Source: Seminavis robusta
Lineage: Eukaryota > Bacillariophyta > Bacillariophyceae > Naviculales > Naviculaceae
Direction of reading: 5' to 3'
NCBI GenBank assembly: GCA_903772945.1
Contig: CAICTM010000250.1
Span: 21,320-85,319 of the forward strand
Length of the DNA: 64,000 nucleotides
Shown here: piece after piece, positions 1 through 10,315 of the stretch
Numbering within the stretch: position 1 is the stretch's first letter
Layout of the letters: each line of letters starts with the position of its first letter
Notes under the pieces: generated by a model
Databases searched by the model: none
Told to the model about the DNA's origin: nothing
What the model saw: the letters and a program-made list of their open reading frames with translations, nothing else
Program-made: the position numbers and the translations under genes

Positions 1-156
1 ATCCGAACCAGCGAGAATGGTGACTTGGTTTACATTACTACATTTACTTGTTTTCAAGTGGATTTGAACAGACGAACGTGAGCTATTGATTTCATTCATT
101 CCGGGTTAGCCGGACTTGGCATCTCGTGGCTCCAACATACAGGACATGCTGCATAT

Positions 157-256
157 TTAGTAGACTTCCACATGCCACTGCTTCTTGCCCTTGAGTCCTT
201 TCAACCAAGCATCATAATCCAAGCCTTTCTTCTCTGCAACTCCCTTGAGCATGCCT

Positions 257-291
<35 letters not shown>

Positions 292-1617
292 ATAAATATG
301 GGCACCATTCTCAAGCTTCTCAAAGACTTCATCAGCATATTCCTCAACCTTGTCTTGAATGTACATCTTTCCACCCTTAGTGTTGGTTTGTTCACGGGAA
401 AGAGCATAGTCAAGACGGAAGTTATCGGGGTAGTTCTTCTTGGCCTCTTGCCACTCATCATCATACAACAAGGCGTCACTGTTCGCAACTCCAAGGAACA
501 ACCAGGCTTGGCCCTTGTAGGCTTCACCAGCTGGTGTCTTTTCTGTGAAGAGACGTCTCACAAAACCACGGTAAGGAGCAATACCAGTACCAGTGGCAAC
601 CATAATGTAGTCAGTGCTAGGATCTTCCTCTGGCATGAGCATAACCTTTCCAGCCGGACCAGTCATTTGAACATCATCACCAGGCTTGGTGTCGCACAAA
701 AAGTTGGAGCAAATTCCCTTCTTGGCAGGATCATCAGCCTTGAGGTCTGGGCACCAGTAGGTTGCACGACGAACACACAAGGATCCAGTGTTTCCTGTCA
801 TGTCATCTCCATAACGAGAAGAGGCAATGGAGTAAAGGCGAACAGAGTGAGGCTTTCCATCCTTTTCCCTCACACCAGGTGGAATGACTCCCCAGGATTG
901 GCCCTCCCAGTAGGGGAAGTCGCCTTTGTGGTCAATGATGATGTGGCATGTTTCACCAGTAGCCTTAGGTCCAACAATTCTCTTTGTGGAGACAACCTTT
1001 CCAGTGAAAGGTGCCTTGTTCTTGTACACATTCACAGGAACAGTGGATTGGTCCCAGTAGGGCTCAGCCTCCAAAAAGTTCTGCTTGTTTCCACCCCCAG
1101 CCAACTTGATTCCAACGGCGGCTCCTGCAATAACACCAGCACCAATGCCAATCATTTTTTTCGTGTTATCGGCTGTCTCTACAACCTTGACAGCCTTTTT
1201 GGCAGCAGCAAAAGCCGGTGGTGGGGCTCCAGCGGTAGCAACGGCGATGGTTCCCAAGGCTCCAGCAACCCTTCCGAGGACCTTTAAATTGGTAGACATG
1301 GGAGAATGCAATTTCGTCAGACAATACGGCTTTTCTTTTTCTCTACGTCCAAGGAATACAGATACCCACCTTCACGGCAGCTTTCCTCTTGGATCCCTTC
1401 TCCTCAGCGGCCATGGACAAGGCAGTGGTGGCATGGCTGCTACAATACATTGGTGAGATAGGGAAATCATGGTCAGCGACAATACAGAACTAATTCGCTA
1501 TAGTGTTCTCAAACATCATCTAAATATCTATTGCAATCCTTACCGCGAAATTTGCTGAGGAGCAAACGCAGCAGCCGATGCTGCCAGAGCGAGGACAGAG
1601 ACAAGTTGGAGTTTCAT
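157..1617 (-). CDS. petH: plastid ferredoxin-NADP+ reductase, three exons
   Basis: Transfers electrons from photosystem-I-reduced ferredoxin to NADP+ at the stromal thylakoid surface. I read three exons: 1617-1544, 1439-1370 and 1281-157, with GTAAGG...GTAG and GTGGGT...AAAG introns, giving about 422 aa. Exon 1 encodes a signal peptide ending [11 protein letters not shown], the diatom ASAFAP-type plastid signature, followed by a short basic transit region. A second hydrophobic stretch ([20 protein letters not shown]) precedes the catalytic core. The core has the FAD motif RLYSIASS, a CVRRATYW strand, the NADP-binding [10 protein letters not shown] loop and a C-terminal WHVEVY ending in the aromatic residue typical of plant-type FNR. 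It diverges from the lumen-protein gene at 2035. The family is certain; the exact exon 1/2 joins are inferred from frame and splice sites. Confidence 0.95.
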
Positions 1618-2034
1618 GGTGTATGTTTCCTACCAAGCGTCAAAACTCAGAGAGAAAGTGAGTGAAGGCATCACAGCGAGAGCTGAGAGCGACATTCGCG
1701 TCTTGCGTACTAAAGGAAGACTACTAGCTAGCTAGTAGTACAGTCATGGGCAAACTTTCGCACCTTTTTGTTTACAAGAGCCATGAGTGCGGTATCAAAC
1801 GTCAGTCTTCTCGCCTCGTACGTTCATTTATTTTCCCTCTGGTTTTCCCATGGTTGAACTTGAAAACGTGTTCTTACGCGGAAGATACGTACGCAACGGC
1901 GAGGCGAGCTCTCATAACAAAAGATACCGTTAGTCTTTGGCACTTTGACACCTCGATCTTTTGTCCCTCTTTCCCGCTACTGTACTTTTTGTGCATTGCA
2001 TCGGTAAACATTTTCTACTAACCAGTAGACAACT
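1618..2034. promoter_or_regulatory. divergent intergenic region of FNR and lumen-protein genes
   Basis: About 420 bp separates two divergent photosynthesis-related start codons, so it probably holds both promoters. It contains a perfect 18-bp palindrome at 1721-1738 (core CTAGCTAG), about 105 bp upstream of the FNR start. I see no gene here; the short reading frame at 1746-2021 has no recognisable features. Confidence 0.5.
1721..1738. repeat. 18-bp perfect palindrome with CTAGCTAG core
   Basis: CTACTAGCTAGCTAGTAG equals its own reverse complement. Related palindromes recur in other intergenic regions of the window, several of them near start codons. Confidence 0.7.
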
Positions 2035-2688
2035 ATGCATATTGCCAAGATGAAGCCCCTCATCGTTGCATCAATCTGGCTTGCTACCGCTGGAGTTTGC
2101 TTGGCCCTGGTGCCACAAGAGCAACAGACTCGACGAGCGTTCTTTATCACAGCCAGCTCTAGCGCCGTGATACTACCACCTGCCATTTCAGGTGCCTTTG
2201 ATGGAGGCGGCTCTTCTGCTTACTCTGGACGCACTCCCTTGGAAAAGGCAGCAAAGCAAAAGAGCTACCGAGACCGTATCGTAGCTGATGTCAAAGATTT
2301 CAACACACTTGGTGCAGCCATTGAGACTGGCGAGGTGGATGGAGATGCTTGGGTTGGCTTTTTCATTCCCTACCAGAGGAGAGAGCCTGACTCTGTCGGT
2401 CGAACTTATGCCGCTCTCTTGGATTTGATTGGAGTAGAAAAATCAGGAGGAGGGGCTGCTCTCTTGCTGGCAACCACCTACGCCAAGCCAAATAAGCCAC
2501 CCAACAATCTTCCTCAGTACAAGAAGTATGAAAGTCTCCTCCAGAATTTTAATGGCATCAAGGCAGCGGGAAAGGCTGGAGAGGCCAAGAAAGCACAAAA
2601 GGAATGGTCTAAAGCAGCCTCTGTCTTGGCCGACTATTTGGAGTCAGTAGAATTGCCTGCTGACTTGTCAGATCCAATCTACAAGTAG
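2035..2688 (+). CDS. thylakoid-lumen protein with bipartite signal, PsbQ/Psb31-like architecture
   Basis: A 217-aa protein (212 aa if the Met at 2050 is used, which gives a cleaner signal peptide). The N terminus has two targeting elements: a hydrophobic signal peptide (MKPLIVASIWLATAGVCLA) and then a twin-arginine RRAFF motif followed by a second hydrophobic segment ending ISGA. That arrangement is expected for a protein sent through the Tat pathway into the thylakoid lumen of a secondary plastid. The mature part of about 160 aa is Lys/Glu/Ala-rich and predicted helical, which resembles the size and character of photosystem II extrinsic proteins of the PsbQ/Psb31 kind. No residue signature proves that assignment. 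It is transcribed divergently from FNR. The location is well supported; the function is inference. Confidence 0.8.
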   Translation: MHIAKMKPLIVASIWLATAGVCLALVPQEQQTRRAFFITASSSAVILPPAISGAFDGGGSSAYSGRTPLEKAAKQKSYRDRIVADVKDFNTLGAAIETGEVDGDAWVGFFIPYQRREPDSVGRTYAALLDLIGVEKSGGGAALLLATTYAKPNKPPNNLPQYKKYESLLQNFNGIKAAGKAGEAKKAQKEWSKAASVLADYLESVELPADLSDPIYK

Positions 2689-3082
2689 GCTAGCTAGTTA
2701 GTGAAGCAGTGCAAGAAAAACGACAGCAGTCATTCATTATTTGGTCCCAGAGCACCAGATGAATGTCGAGTGCTGAGCAAGTCCCATACTACGTCATCCC
2801 CGTTCTCGGTCGAATGAGGATCTTCTACAGCTGCACTGCTAGAGAGTTCCATAACAAAGTGATAGCTACTTTATTTTTCTGCAACCACTTTCATGATCTC
2901 CTCGTCACATCGCTTACTGATCAATTCTGGTAAGCGAAGGAGATTCCAATACCCCAGTATTTCTTTCATCAGTCACTCTTTGCTGAATCGTATGAGTATT
3001 TCTTTCACACATTCAATCGATGATACCTTTGTTTCAGGAAAACGTCCTTCTACCATGCTTGCTGAAACTACAAGGCAACAAA
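2689..3082. other. convergent intergenic region
   Basis: About 390 bp between the lumen-protein stop and the cyclin stop. A GGCTAGCTAGTTAG motif follows the lumen-protein stop codon directly. I see no gene; the region probably carries both 3' UTRs. Confidence 0.4.
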
Positions 3083-5574
3083 CTAAGAAGATGCTTGGTC
3101 GTACGCGTCCAAGACATGATTGATTTCCGGATTGGCAAAGTCCGCGGAAACACACTTGTAGCGGACGTGTTCGTACTTTCTTTTGACCGAGAAAAGGACT
3201 CGTCGTGAGCTCGTGAGGTGCGGGTTCTTCACCTTGTGGCAAATCTTCTGAGCAACCTCCACAATCTTCTGACCCTCGTAGCCCGTATACTCTTGCAAAA
3301 CCAAAGGCTGTAGTTCAAACAAAATAGTCAACTGTAAGCGATCGCAGCGAGAAATGAAACGAGGACTGCATCGCATTCTGAAGACTTACCACCCCTGGAG
3401 CAGGAGTGCTGATTCCCTCGTAACTCCGGATCGAGGGGTTGTTCAAGGCCAGACTGACTGCCGACGCAGCAACTAGAGACGGCCGGTGTCTCAAATAGCT
3501 GTATTCTTGTAGCATCCGTTCCATATAGTACTGGGCTGCATGCCCCTGCAAAGTTGTCGCACCCGTGATGTGCAAAAAGCGAAGCAAGAAAGGATACCCA
3601 GTCGGCACTGAGAGCTTGTACTCCAGCGCCTTCATGATTTCTACCTCCGTTTCAAGGACGTCATCTCTCGTGTAGGCAGCATCGCAGATGTAAACACAGT
3701 CTGAGACTTCCGGCGGATAGATTTCTTCCACCTTGCATGCAATTAGAAGGGCCGTCACACCGACCAACTGCAATTGAGAACGCTCTACCTGGACAAGTTC
3801 GAGGTACCTATCAATGACGTTGACGCAAAGATACAGCGTAGTTTGCTCGAGACGAAACTTCATGTGCACTTCAACCAGCCAATCGACCAGAATGGATCGC
3901 ATGCTTGTATTGAGCTGCAGCTGGTCTCCCATGTATGGATGGGGACGTGTCTCAAGCTGCGAGAGGAGTCAAGACATTGTGAGACCAACCAACGGATGTC
4001 TTGACCAAAGAATGAACAGCGCGAGACAGAAAACTTACTTCTCGAGCAAACAGTCGTTGCATAATGTCGCTAACATACTCCGGCGCTTCCAAAACATTGC
4101 CTACATTCACTTGGTCCACTGGTGCAACTTTCAACGTGAACTTGGAGTCATCAAATCGAACATTGGAAGCGTCGCCGCGCGAAAGACGAAAGTCGTCCTG
4201 GCGGACAAAGTCAACGCAAGGGGAGGAAGGCTGCGTTGGAACGGAGCTTGCTGCCGTTTTAGCTGTTCTGGATTTCTTTCTTGGCTTGTTGTCTTCGTCA
4301 GATACATCATTGCCGTCTCTGGATCGCTTCGAAGACCTTGCCCGCTTGGCATTCCCCTTTCCTCGAGTCGGTCTTTTTGTGCAGACCTGTACTGTTGCCT
4401 TTGCGGCGTTGCTTCTACTAGAAGCTTGCGTTGGAAGTTGGGAGGCTGCAGCTTCGTTGGACACTTCCGCGTCGGAGGATTTGACTCTGGCTCCTCTGGA
4501 AGAACCGCGTCGGGTTGTTCTGGTTGGAACGGGTTCGGCCTGGGCAGATTTTGATCTACTGCGAGCACGAGTGCTTCTGGCTGGCATCTTTTGATCTTCT
4601 TTAGGTTGGGCGACTGCAGCAGGTTTCTGTTCGTTGTCTCGAGCTAGACTGGAGGATCGAGTTTTTCTGCGTTGCTGTGGTGGAGGTTCATCATCAGACT
4701 TTGCCCTTCCTCTGGCAGCGCGAGTCTGCCTGGTTGTTGTTGCTTTCTCCTCACATTCAACGGCTGCTTTGCCTCTGCTCTCAGCGTCTTTGGTAGATGC
4801 CCTGTCTGCTTTGGTGGCCTTTCCCGGGGCTTTGGATTCGTCTTTTGGTTCACTCTCCGTAGGCTTGACAGATGCCCTTCCTCGAGTCTGCCTGGTTGCT
4901 CTTACTTCTAGCTGTGCATTGCTAGCGTTGGTTGTCGGCTCATTTTCGACAGCTGCGGCGGGTGGCTTTGCTGACTTTGCTCTGGCTTTCCCTCGCTTGG
5001 CTGGGGCATCTGGGGCCGATTCCGAAGCTTCAGCAGTGAGATCTCCTCCTGGAGGATCCTTTGCCTTGCCTCTGCTTTTGGCTCGCGTCAGTCTGGCTGG
5101 CTGTTTCTCATTTGCGTCAGGATTAGCCATGCTGGGTTGTGTGTTGTCGGATTCGTTGGCTCCAGCATCATCAGTCGTCTCCGACAACTTCATGGATCTC
5201 GTGCGCCTTGGTGGCATGTTCACTGATTCGTTCTTGTTGCCTTTTGTTGCCTTTTTCTCGACGTTGTCGTTCACGTCCTTTCTTGAGGCCACAGCTGTCT
5301 TCAATGGTTTGGATGAAGGCAAATCATCTTGCACGGCACCATGGGAAAGGCGAGCACTACGTCGTTTTCCAGCATTGGTGGTGGCTTCTACTTCTTCCAC
5401 AGGGGCTGAGGCTGTTCTTTTCCTTGAGTTGGCTGCTTCTACTTCTTCGGAAGACTTTTTCTTTGAGGGATTTCCTCGCTTGGCATTGTTGGACACGTCA
5501 CCGAAAACTGGACGAGCCTTTCTGGTTGGAAGCGCTGCTGCAGCAGCGGCATTGCTTCTGGTTGTTCTCGGCAT
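3083..5574 (-). CDS. B-type mitotic cyclin with very long basic N-terminal region, three exons
   Basis: Activating subunit of a mitotic CDK. Exons are 5574-4039, 3956-3390 and 3307-3083, with phase-0 GTAAGT...GCAG and GTAAGT...ACAG introns, giving about 775 aa. The cyclin box has MRSILVDWLVEVHMKF, YLELVQ, LIACKVEEIYPPEV and LEYKLSVPTGYPFLLRF, then a C-terminal cyclin fold. The start at 5574 was chosen because the protein then opens MPRTTRSN and soon shows RPVFGDVSNN. That matches the conserved cyclin N-terminal destruction-box context, although the box Leu is Phe here. Between residues ~30 and ~470 lies a low-complexity Lys/Arg/Thr/Ser region full of TRxTR and RGRAK motifs, far longer than the N terminus of ordinary B cyclins. 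The cyclin identity is certain; B rather than A type rests on similarity of the box and is likely. Confidence 0.92.
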
Positions 5575-6680
5575 GTTGTGGTTGCGCTTGTGCCTTCTTC
5601 TAGACCGACCTGCCTGTGTACATGTACGATTGTAGTAGACAAGATGACGACTTGAAGAGACAAAGAGGAAGCGTTCAGCTTTAATCTCAAAAAAACCAAT
5701 GACGCCGGCTGTTCCTTCTGCCGTCAAAGCCACGAAAGATGCCGGTAGCTACTCTCTTACCTGATTTGATTTGTCAACGGGGCTCCAACAAAACCATGAG
5801 GCTGAGACGCTCGATGCTTGTCCTCTCTCACAAAAGCCACAACCAAGGCGAAAGAAATGATGGCTTTCGTTTGGTTCAGAGAGAGCCGTTAAGGTCGGTC
5901 AAAAATATCAATGGATGGCGCCCTTAAGTCTTCCCCCAATCGGGGCCAATGACAGGCTTTCAAGAAGCCAGCCTTCCTAACCTTAACCCCACCGGCAATG
6001 GTGCCCGCCTAAGTGTCGTCTCGTCGGCTCGGCTTCGTGGCGCCACCATTCAAGTCTACCGGTTGCCGCATTAGAACGCAGAGCTGCCATGCAAGGAGAA
6101 GGCGCCTCTTCGATGTGGGCGGGAAAGATTGTGGATTGTTGACGCGCGACAAAACTAGAGGGTATGACATAGACTACCGTACCGGTACCATGCAACCACT
6201 CTGGACTCGACTCTGACTCGATTCTGACTCCGTTATCAAATTTAGAGCCTCGCAGCAGAGACCAAAGAAAACGTTTGAGGATTCTGGAAAGGGAGGGAAT
6301 TGCCCTGCTGCTTTTCAGGAATCCCTGCTTTGTGAGGGCCTATGGAGCTCTTCTGTGGTCCTTGTATTTTAGTTTAGGGGACGAATCTTACTTCTTAGAG
6401 CTGTTCTTAGTGGTTGTGTGCACGATACCATAAAAACCAAACTGGAAATCCACCCAGTCCTTGGAAGGATCTGTACTCAACAGATCCGACGAAAGAACTG
6501 TACCGATAATGCATCATGCACATTTTCGTCACTGACAGGTTCCCTGCGAAGTACTACTGGTACCTGATATTCAGAGTGCATTATCCACTTCTAATGTTTA
6601 TATACAGAATAAAGCGTTTCCATTGTTCTGTTTCGTATTTTGTTGTGTGTTGAAAGCCATGCAACAAAGGCTTTTCCAGT
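5575..6680. other. intergenic region upstream of cyclin
   Basis: About 1.1 kb between the cyclin start and the stop of the Tim14 gene. It presumably holds the cyclin promoter. I see GTACCGGTAC at about 6178-6188 and a GGCGCC near 5920, but no credible gene or RNA. Confidence 0.4.
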
Positions 6681-7430
6681 TTATTTTCCTCGCTTTCCTT
6701 TCAACAATAGCTCTTTGGCTTCATTAATTTTTCCAGCCACGTGGGTCGATCCGCCGGTATCCGGGTGGTTGAGAACCAACAATTTTCGATGGGCGTCCTT
6801 GATACGGGATGCTGGGCTGGATTCGCGAACGCCCAAAATGAGAGCCGCTTCTCGTCGGGTCATGGTCTCTTCAAACCCTCCTTCGTAATACTTCGCTCCT
6901 ACGCCCACACCAAACCACTTGGAAAAAATATTTTCTCCCTTTTCTCCGCCTGCTGGCTTTTGTTGTTGTTGTTGGGTCGCTTCTTGTTTTTGTTGATTGG
7001 CTTGATCTTCTTTTTCTTGCTGCTTTCTCTGCTCCTCCATTTCTTCTTCCGATGGCAGGCTTGCCTTATATTCGTTGTAGGCTCTCACGGCCGAAGAACC
7101 CGCGTATGCTAAGGCCGAAACAGCACCCAAACCCAACCCAATCGCCACTATCTTTTCGGGTTGAGGAGTGCTGTGGTACTGTGCCACTTGCATGGATGGT
7201 AGAGATGACATTTGCAGCTTTACATTAGCTTGTTCCTTCTTTCTCCTTTCACCCTCCCAAGGACTATTGGATCCCACCACTGTATGAAAGAAATGGGAAG
7301 AAGGTGCCGACCAATGAAATTGCTCCTGATGTTGTTGATGCCGGAGCAAAGATGGCGTGAAAACTGTCTTTCTGGATAGTAGCTGACCTGTGCGGCTGCC
7401 GCCCACTGATGCGGCTCTCATCATGCTCAT
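6681..7430 (-). CDS. PAM18: mitochondrial import motor J-protein Tim14/Pam18
   Basis: A 249-aa J-domain protein of the TIM14/PAM18 (DNAJC15/19) type, which stimulates mitochondrial Hsp70 in the presequence-translocase motor on the matrix side of the inner membrane. The N terminus is basic and Ser-rich ([21 protein letters not shown]), as in a mitochondrial presequence. One membrane segment ([21 protein letters not shown]) lies near residue 95. A Gln/Glu-rich linker follows, then a short C-terminal J domain: [32 protein letters not shown] with the essential HPD, and NEAKELLL. Membrane anchor before a C-terminal J domain is the diagnostic layout. The region before the membrane segment is much longer than in yeast or human Tim14. 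It is a single exon, and neighbours are functionally unrelated. Confidence 0.9.
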   Translation of the reverse strand: MSMMRAASVGGSRTGQLLSRKTVFTPSLLRHQQHQEQFHWSAPSSHFFHTVVGSNSPWEGERRKKEQANVKLQMSSLPSMQVAQYHSTPQPEKIVAIGLGLGAVSALAYAGSSAVRAYNEYKASLPSEEEMEEQRKQQEKEDQANQQKQEATQQQQQKPAGGEKGENIFSKWFGVGVGAKYYEGGFEETMTRREAALILGVRESSPASRIKDAHRKLLVLNHPDTGGSTHVAGKINEAKELLLKGKRGK

Positions 7431-8521
7431 GGTAGCAAACTAAAATTTGCAATTGGCTGTTGTCTTTTTGTGATTTAATCGAGTGTGGTCGGTGGTTGTG
7501 GTGGTGGGAACACGAATGGAGGCTGCCAGAGGCGCATTCTCACCAAATCGCTGGTGGAAGAAGTTCTTCGAAGAACAGATTGACGAAAACAGGCTGGTGA
7601 AGCTGTCAAATACTGGTTTTAGGGTTTGGTACGGTACCGGTTCAGTACCGAGAATGGTGCAAAAGCGAATGACGAAATCTGATGGTACGGTAGAAGATGC
7701 TCTGACATACATCATACATGTACTAGCTAGTACATGTACATGCACTGCCGTACCGGTACCCGTACCAGTATTAACATGTAGAGACTACATACATGTAGAG
7801 ACCACCGCTTGGAACTGTGCAAACCCACAAATCAAGGAAACGCAGTAAGTGTCAACTATTGCTGAAGAAGTGCAGCGGGAGTCGCGACTAGCTAGTGAAG
7901 TTTCAAGCCAAACCCCATCCAGGCAGATCGCCCAGCAGTGCTCCAAGCTCCAGTCTCAGTTCTCAGTTCAGCTCCCAACAGTGGGCCTCCCACAAACACT
8001 CCAAAAGCAAGCCCAACCTCCTCTCCCACCAGTCCTCCCACATCTGGAGTGACAGTCCATCGAGTGGTGAACTTTCTAGCCTTTAATAGCCGGCCTCGGA
8101 GATTACGCGGATGATCTTTTGGGTACTTCTCTATACTCTTTACAAGAAATCCTAACAGTAAGGATGAGTACTCACGCTGCTACACATATCTGCCCTCTAA
8201 AGGTACTGTCCATCTTGTCACGAACATACCCCCTGTCGAAGAGCTAGTCAAAATATAGATTCCTAGAGTTATTTGTTTTAAAAGAACATGACTTCCTGCA
8301 ACCGATTGTTTTCAAACGATGATGAAGGCGACTGGCAACCTGATCCTGCATTGGCGAACCTCTTTCGCAATTCAATCTAACGTCGCTTCAAGTTTTGCAT
8401 TGACACGACATCTTTAGAGCAGCCATTGGCAGTAGCACGCACTAGACGGGTGCTTGCGTGTCGTAAATCCGCTCAGAAAGACGCAGCAACACAACATGAC
8501 AGATAGATTGGAGCGGTATGG
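7431..8521. other. intergenic region with palindromic and GTACCGGTAC sequences
   Basis: About 1.1 kb without a supportable gene. It holds the 24-bp palindrome at 7715-7738 and GTACCGGTACC runs at ~7627 and ~7747. The open frames here are short, in low-complexity sequence, and show no domains. Confidence 0.4.
7715..7738. repeat. 24-bp perfect palindrome
   Basis: Two TACATGTA half-motifs flank a CTAGCTAG centre, and the whole 24 bp equals its reverse complement. It lies about 285 bp upstream of the Tim14 start and could form a hairpin. Confidence 0.75.
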
Positions 8522-9907
8522 TTAGGGCGGTGAGCGAGGTCGAGCCACGAGATATTCCACATACCCCCCAAAGTTGTCCTCGTCCCATGGGAAATTGAGT
8601 ACAATGTCGCCCTTTTGGAGAATCAGTGCCGGGGGAGGCTTGCTAGACGCAAATTGCGAGATCAACTGCTCCGCTTTTTCGGGCAAGTTGATGCCAGGAA
8701 TCTTGGACAACCATTTCAAGCGCAACGCCTTTCCACTTTCGTACTCGTCAATGACCTTTTGGGCCGCTTCGGTGTCTATTGGAACGGAATTGTTGTAAGC
8801 AAGCTGATGTGACTTGAGTTCCCAAAATTCTGATTTGGCGTATGGCAGCACAATGGGTGTGTTGACCGTGTACACATTACCGTTGAACTCAAGGTCCTCC
8901 TCATTTTGAGTATGTGGGCATTGCAAGGGATGATCAATGTTGGTGATTTCAAACGTTGAATCTCCAGTCATTCGAAGCTCCCAATCTGGCCAGTGCCACT
9001 CTAAATCCCATTTGATGGACTTGTCAATCATGACTTTTCCAAGGACGCTGTCGTCTTGCTTGGTGAATTCCACTGTGCCGAGAATGGCTTGGTTCAAATC
9101 CCTGCCTTGCAAGGAAGTTTGGGTGAAGAAGAAAATGAGATCGTGCGTTCCCACCAATGTCTCTTTGGAGGCAATGAGCTCGTATTCTAACGAGGGGCGA
9201 TCTGGCTGTTCGATTTCCTCGTCGTCACTGTCGTAACGAATCTCATCATCATCTGTCTCCAGAGGATATTGAAACGTTGGCATCTTTCGCTGCTGTGGTA
9301 GACTCTCCATGAAGGATTGTGGAGTACATCCCTCGTCATCCGAGTGTATGTCACCCTCTTCTTCCTCCCAGTCATCCTCATCCTCATTGTCATCGTCAAC
9401 AGTGTCATTGTTTCGGTTTGGAGTATTATCCTCCTCCTTCTGCACCTTTGGATTACAGACGCCATCCAAGACACTACGGGTAAAGTAAGGGGCCGTTTTG
9501 AGACGTTCCTGCAGTTCTTGAAGTTCTTCGGGGCTCAAAATACGAGGAGCAGGAGCAGGAGCCGGCTTTGCAACCACCTCTTTGTTCTCTGCTGCAACCA
9601 CCTCTCTGCTCTCTGCAGCAACAACCTCTTTGTTCTCTGGCACCTTCTTTTGAACTTTCGCTCCGTTAGATTTGTTCTTCTTTTGGGCATTCTGGCTTTC
9701 CGCAGTAAAACCAGTAACTTTAGTAATACACTCCTTGCATCGTGCTAGGCTGCCTTTTGTCTTTTGATTCTTTGAGAACTCGGAGGGGGGCTTCAATAGT
9801 TTGCATGACGCACATTCTAGTTCGGTCTTGGCCACCTTGGTCTTCCTCCGATCGTCCGTGCTGGGAACAACACCTGTGAGCAACCGTTTGTTGTTTGTTT
9901 GATTCAT
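8522..9907 (-). CDS. acidic protein with N-terminal Stc1-like four-cysteine motif
   Basis: About 461 aa. The Met at 9907 (MNQTNNKRLL) is preferred because the upstream in-frame extension to 9946 reads through a GTACCGGTAC palindrome and a TAG-rich repeat. Near residue 45 is ECASCKLLKPPSEFSKN, followed by ARCKECI. This gives a CxxC...CxxC arrangement with the K.P..FSKNQ signature of Stc1-like domains, which in fission yeast link RNAi and heterochromatin. A degenerate 8-9 aa tandem repeat (NKEVVAAE, SREVVAAE, NKEVVAKP) and an Ala-Pro stretch follow, then a strongly acidic segment. The C-terminal half is globular-looking, Trp-rich (KWDLEWHWPDWEL) and unfamiliar. The zinc-motif assignment is moderate; no role can be claimed from the remaining sequence. 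Confidence 0.75.
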   Translation of the reverse strand: MNQTNNKRLLTGVVPSTDDRRKTKVAKTELECASCKLLKPPSEFSKNQKTKGSLARCKECITKVTGFTAESQNAQKKNKSNGAKVQKKVPENKEVVAAESREVVAAENKEVVAKPAPAPAPRILSPEELQELQERLKTAPYFTRSVLDGVCNPKVQKEEDNTPNRNNDTVDDDNEDEDDWEEEEGDIHSDDEGCTPQSFMESLPQQRKMPTFQYPLETDDDEIRYDSDDEEIEQPDRPSLEYELIASKETLVGTHDLIFFFTQTSLQGRDLNQAILGTVEFTKQDDSVLGKVMIDKSIKWDLEWHWPDWELRMTGDSTFEITNIDHPLQCPHTQNEEDLEFNGNVYTVNTPIVLPYAKSEFWELKSHQLAYNNSVPIDTEAAQKVIDEYESGKALRLKWLSKIPGINLPEKAEQLISQFASSKPPPALILQKGDIVLNFPWDEDNFGGYVEYLVARPRSPP

Positions 9908-10315
9908 TCTGGAAGTAGTACCTCGGTAGCTGCGGTACCGGTACATGTAGTAGTAGTCTTCAAGGTCTCACTTCGAAAAAATGACGAGAAGGTCACTGCA
10001 TGCTGGTATTGGCGCAACCGGGGTGACCAAAGCCCGCCAACCAATGACGCAGGAGCGGGAAGAACCGAGATCCAATGATGGTTTAAGCCAGTAGGTTGCC
10101 AAAACATACTAGTACCATAAAAGTTGACACCTCTTCCAGCTTTTCTTCAATTTTAAAATTTGGCGAAAGCATCACTCGCGATGGTGGTATCTGAGCGATA
10201 CGAAGGCTCTCCTGACTTAACTGGTACATCATCTCCTACATCCTACATCATTATCATCGTCTTCGACAATCCATCAAGTTCAGCGTTCAGCACTAGCTAG
10301 CTAATAGAAAGAAAG
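9908..10315. promoter_or_regulatory. divergent intergenic region
   Basis: About 400 bp between the Stc1-like gene (-) and the HRDC protein gene (+). It contains GCGGTACCGGTACATGTAGTAG beside the left gene. TTTGGCGAAA at about 10159-10168 resembles an E2F site, and CACTAGCTAGCTAATAG lies just upstream of the right start codon. Site functions are inferred only. Confidence 0.4.

Noticed and set aside
172-1287. 371-aa open frame on the plus strand opposite the FNR gene
   Set aside because: It mirrors the FNR coding sequence on the other strand; the length follows from FNR codon usage, and the translation has no domain or targeting features.
4634-5635. 333-aa open frame on the plus strand opposite the cyclin N terminus
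   Set aside because: It is a low-complexity Leu/Ala/Ser translation produced by the antisense of the Lys/Arg/Thr-rich cyclin extension.
7483-7848. 121-aa plus-strand frame upstream of the Tim14 gene
   Set aside because: Half of it is a translation of GTACCGGTAC-type and palindromic repeats; no recognisable protein features.
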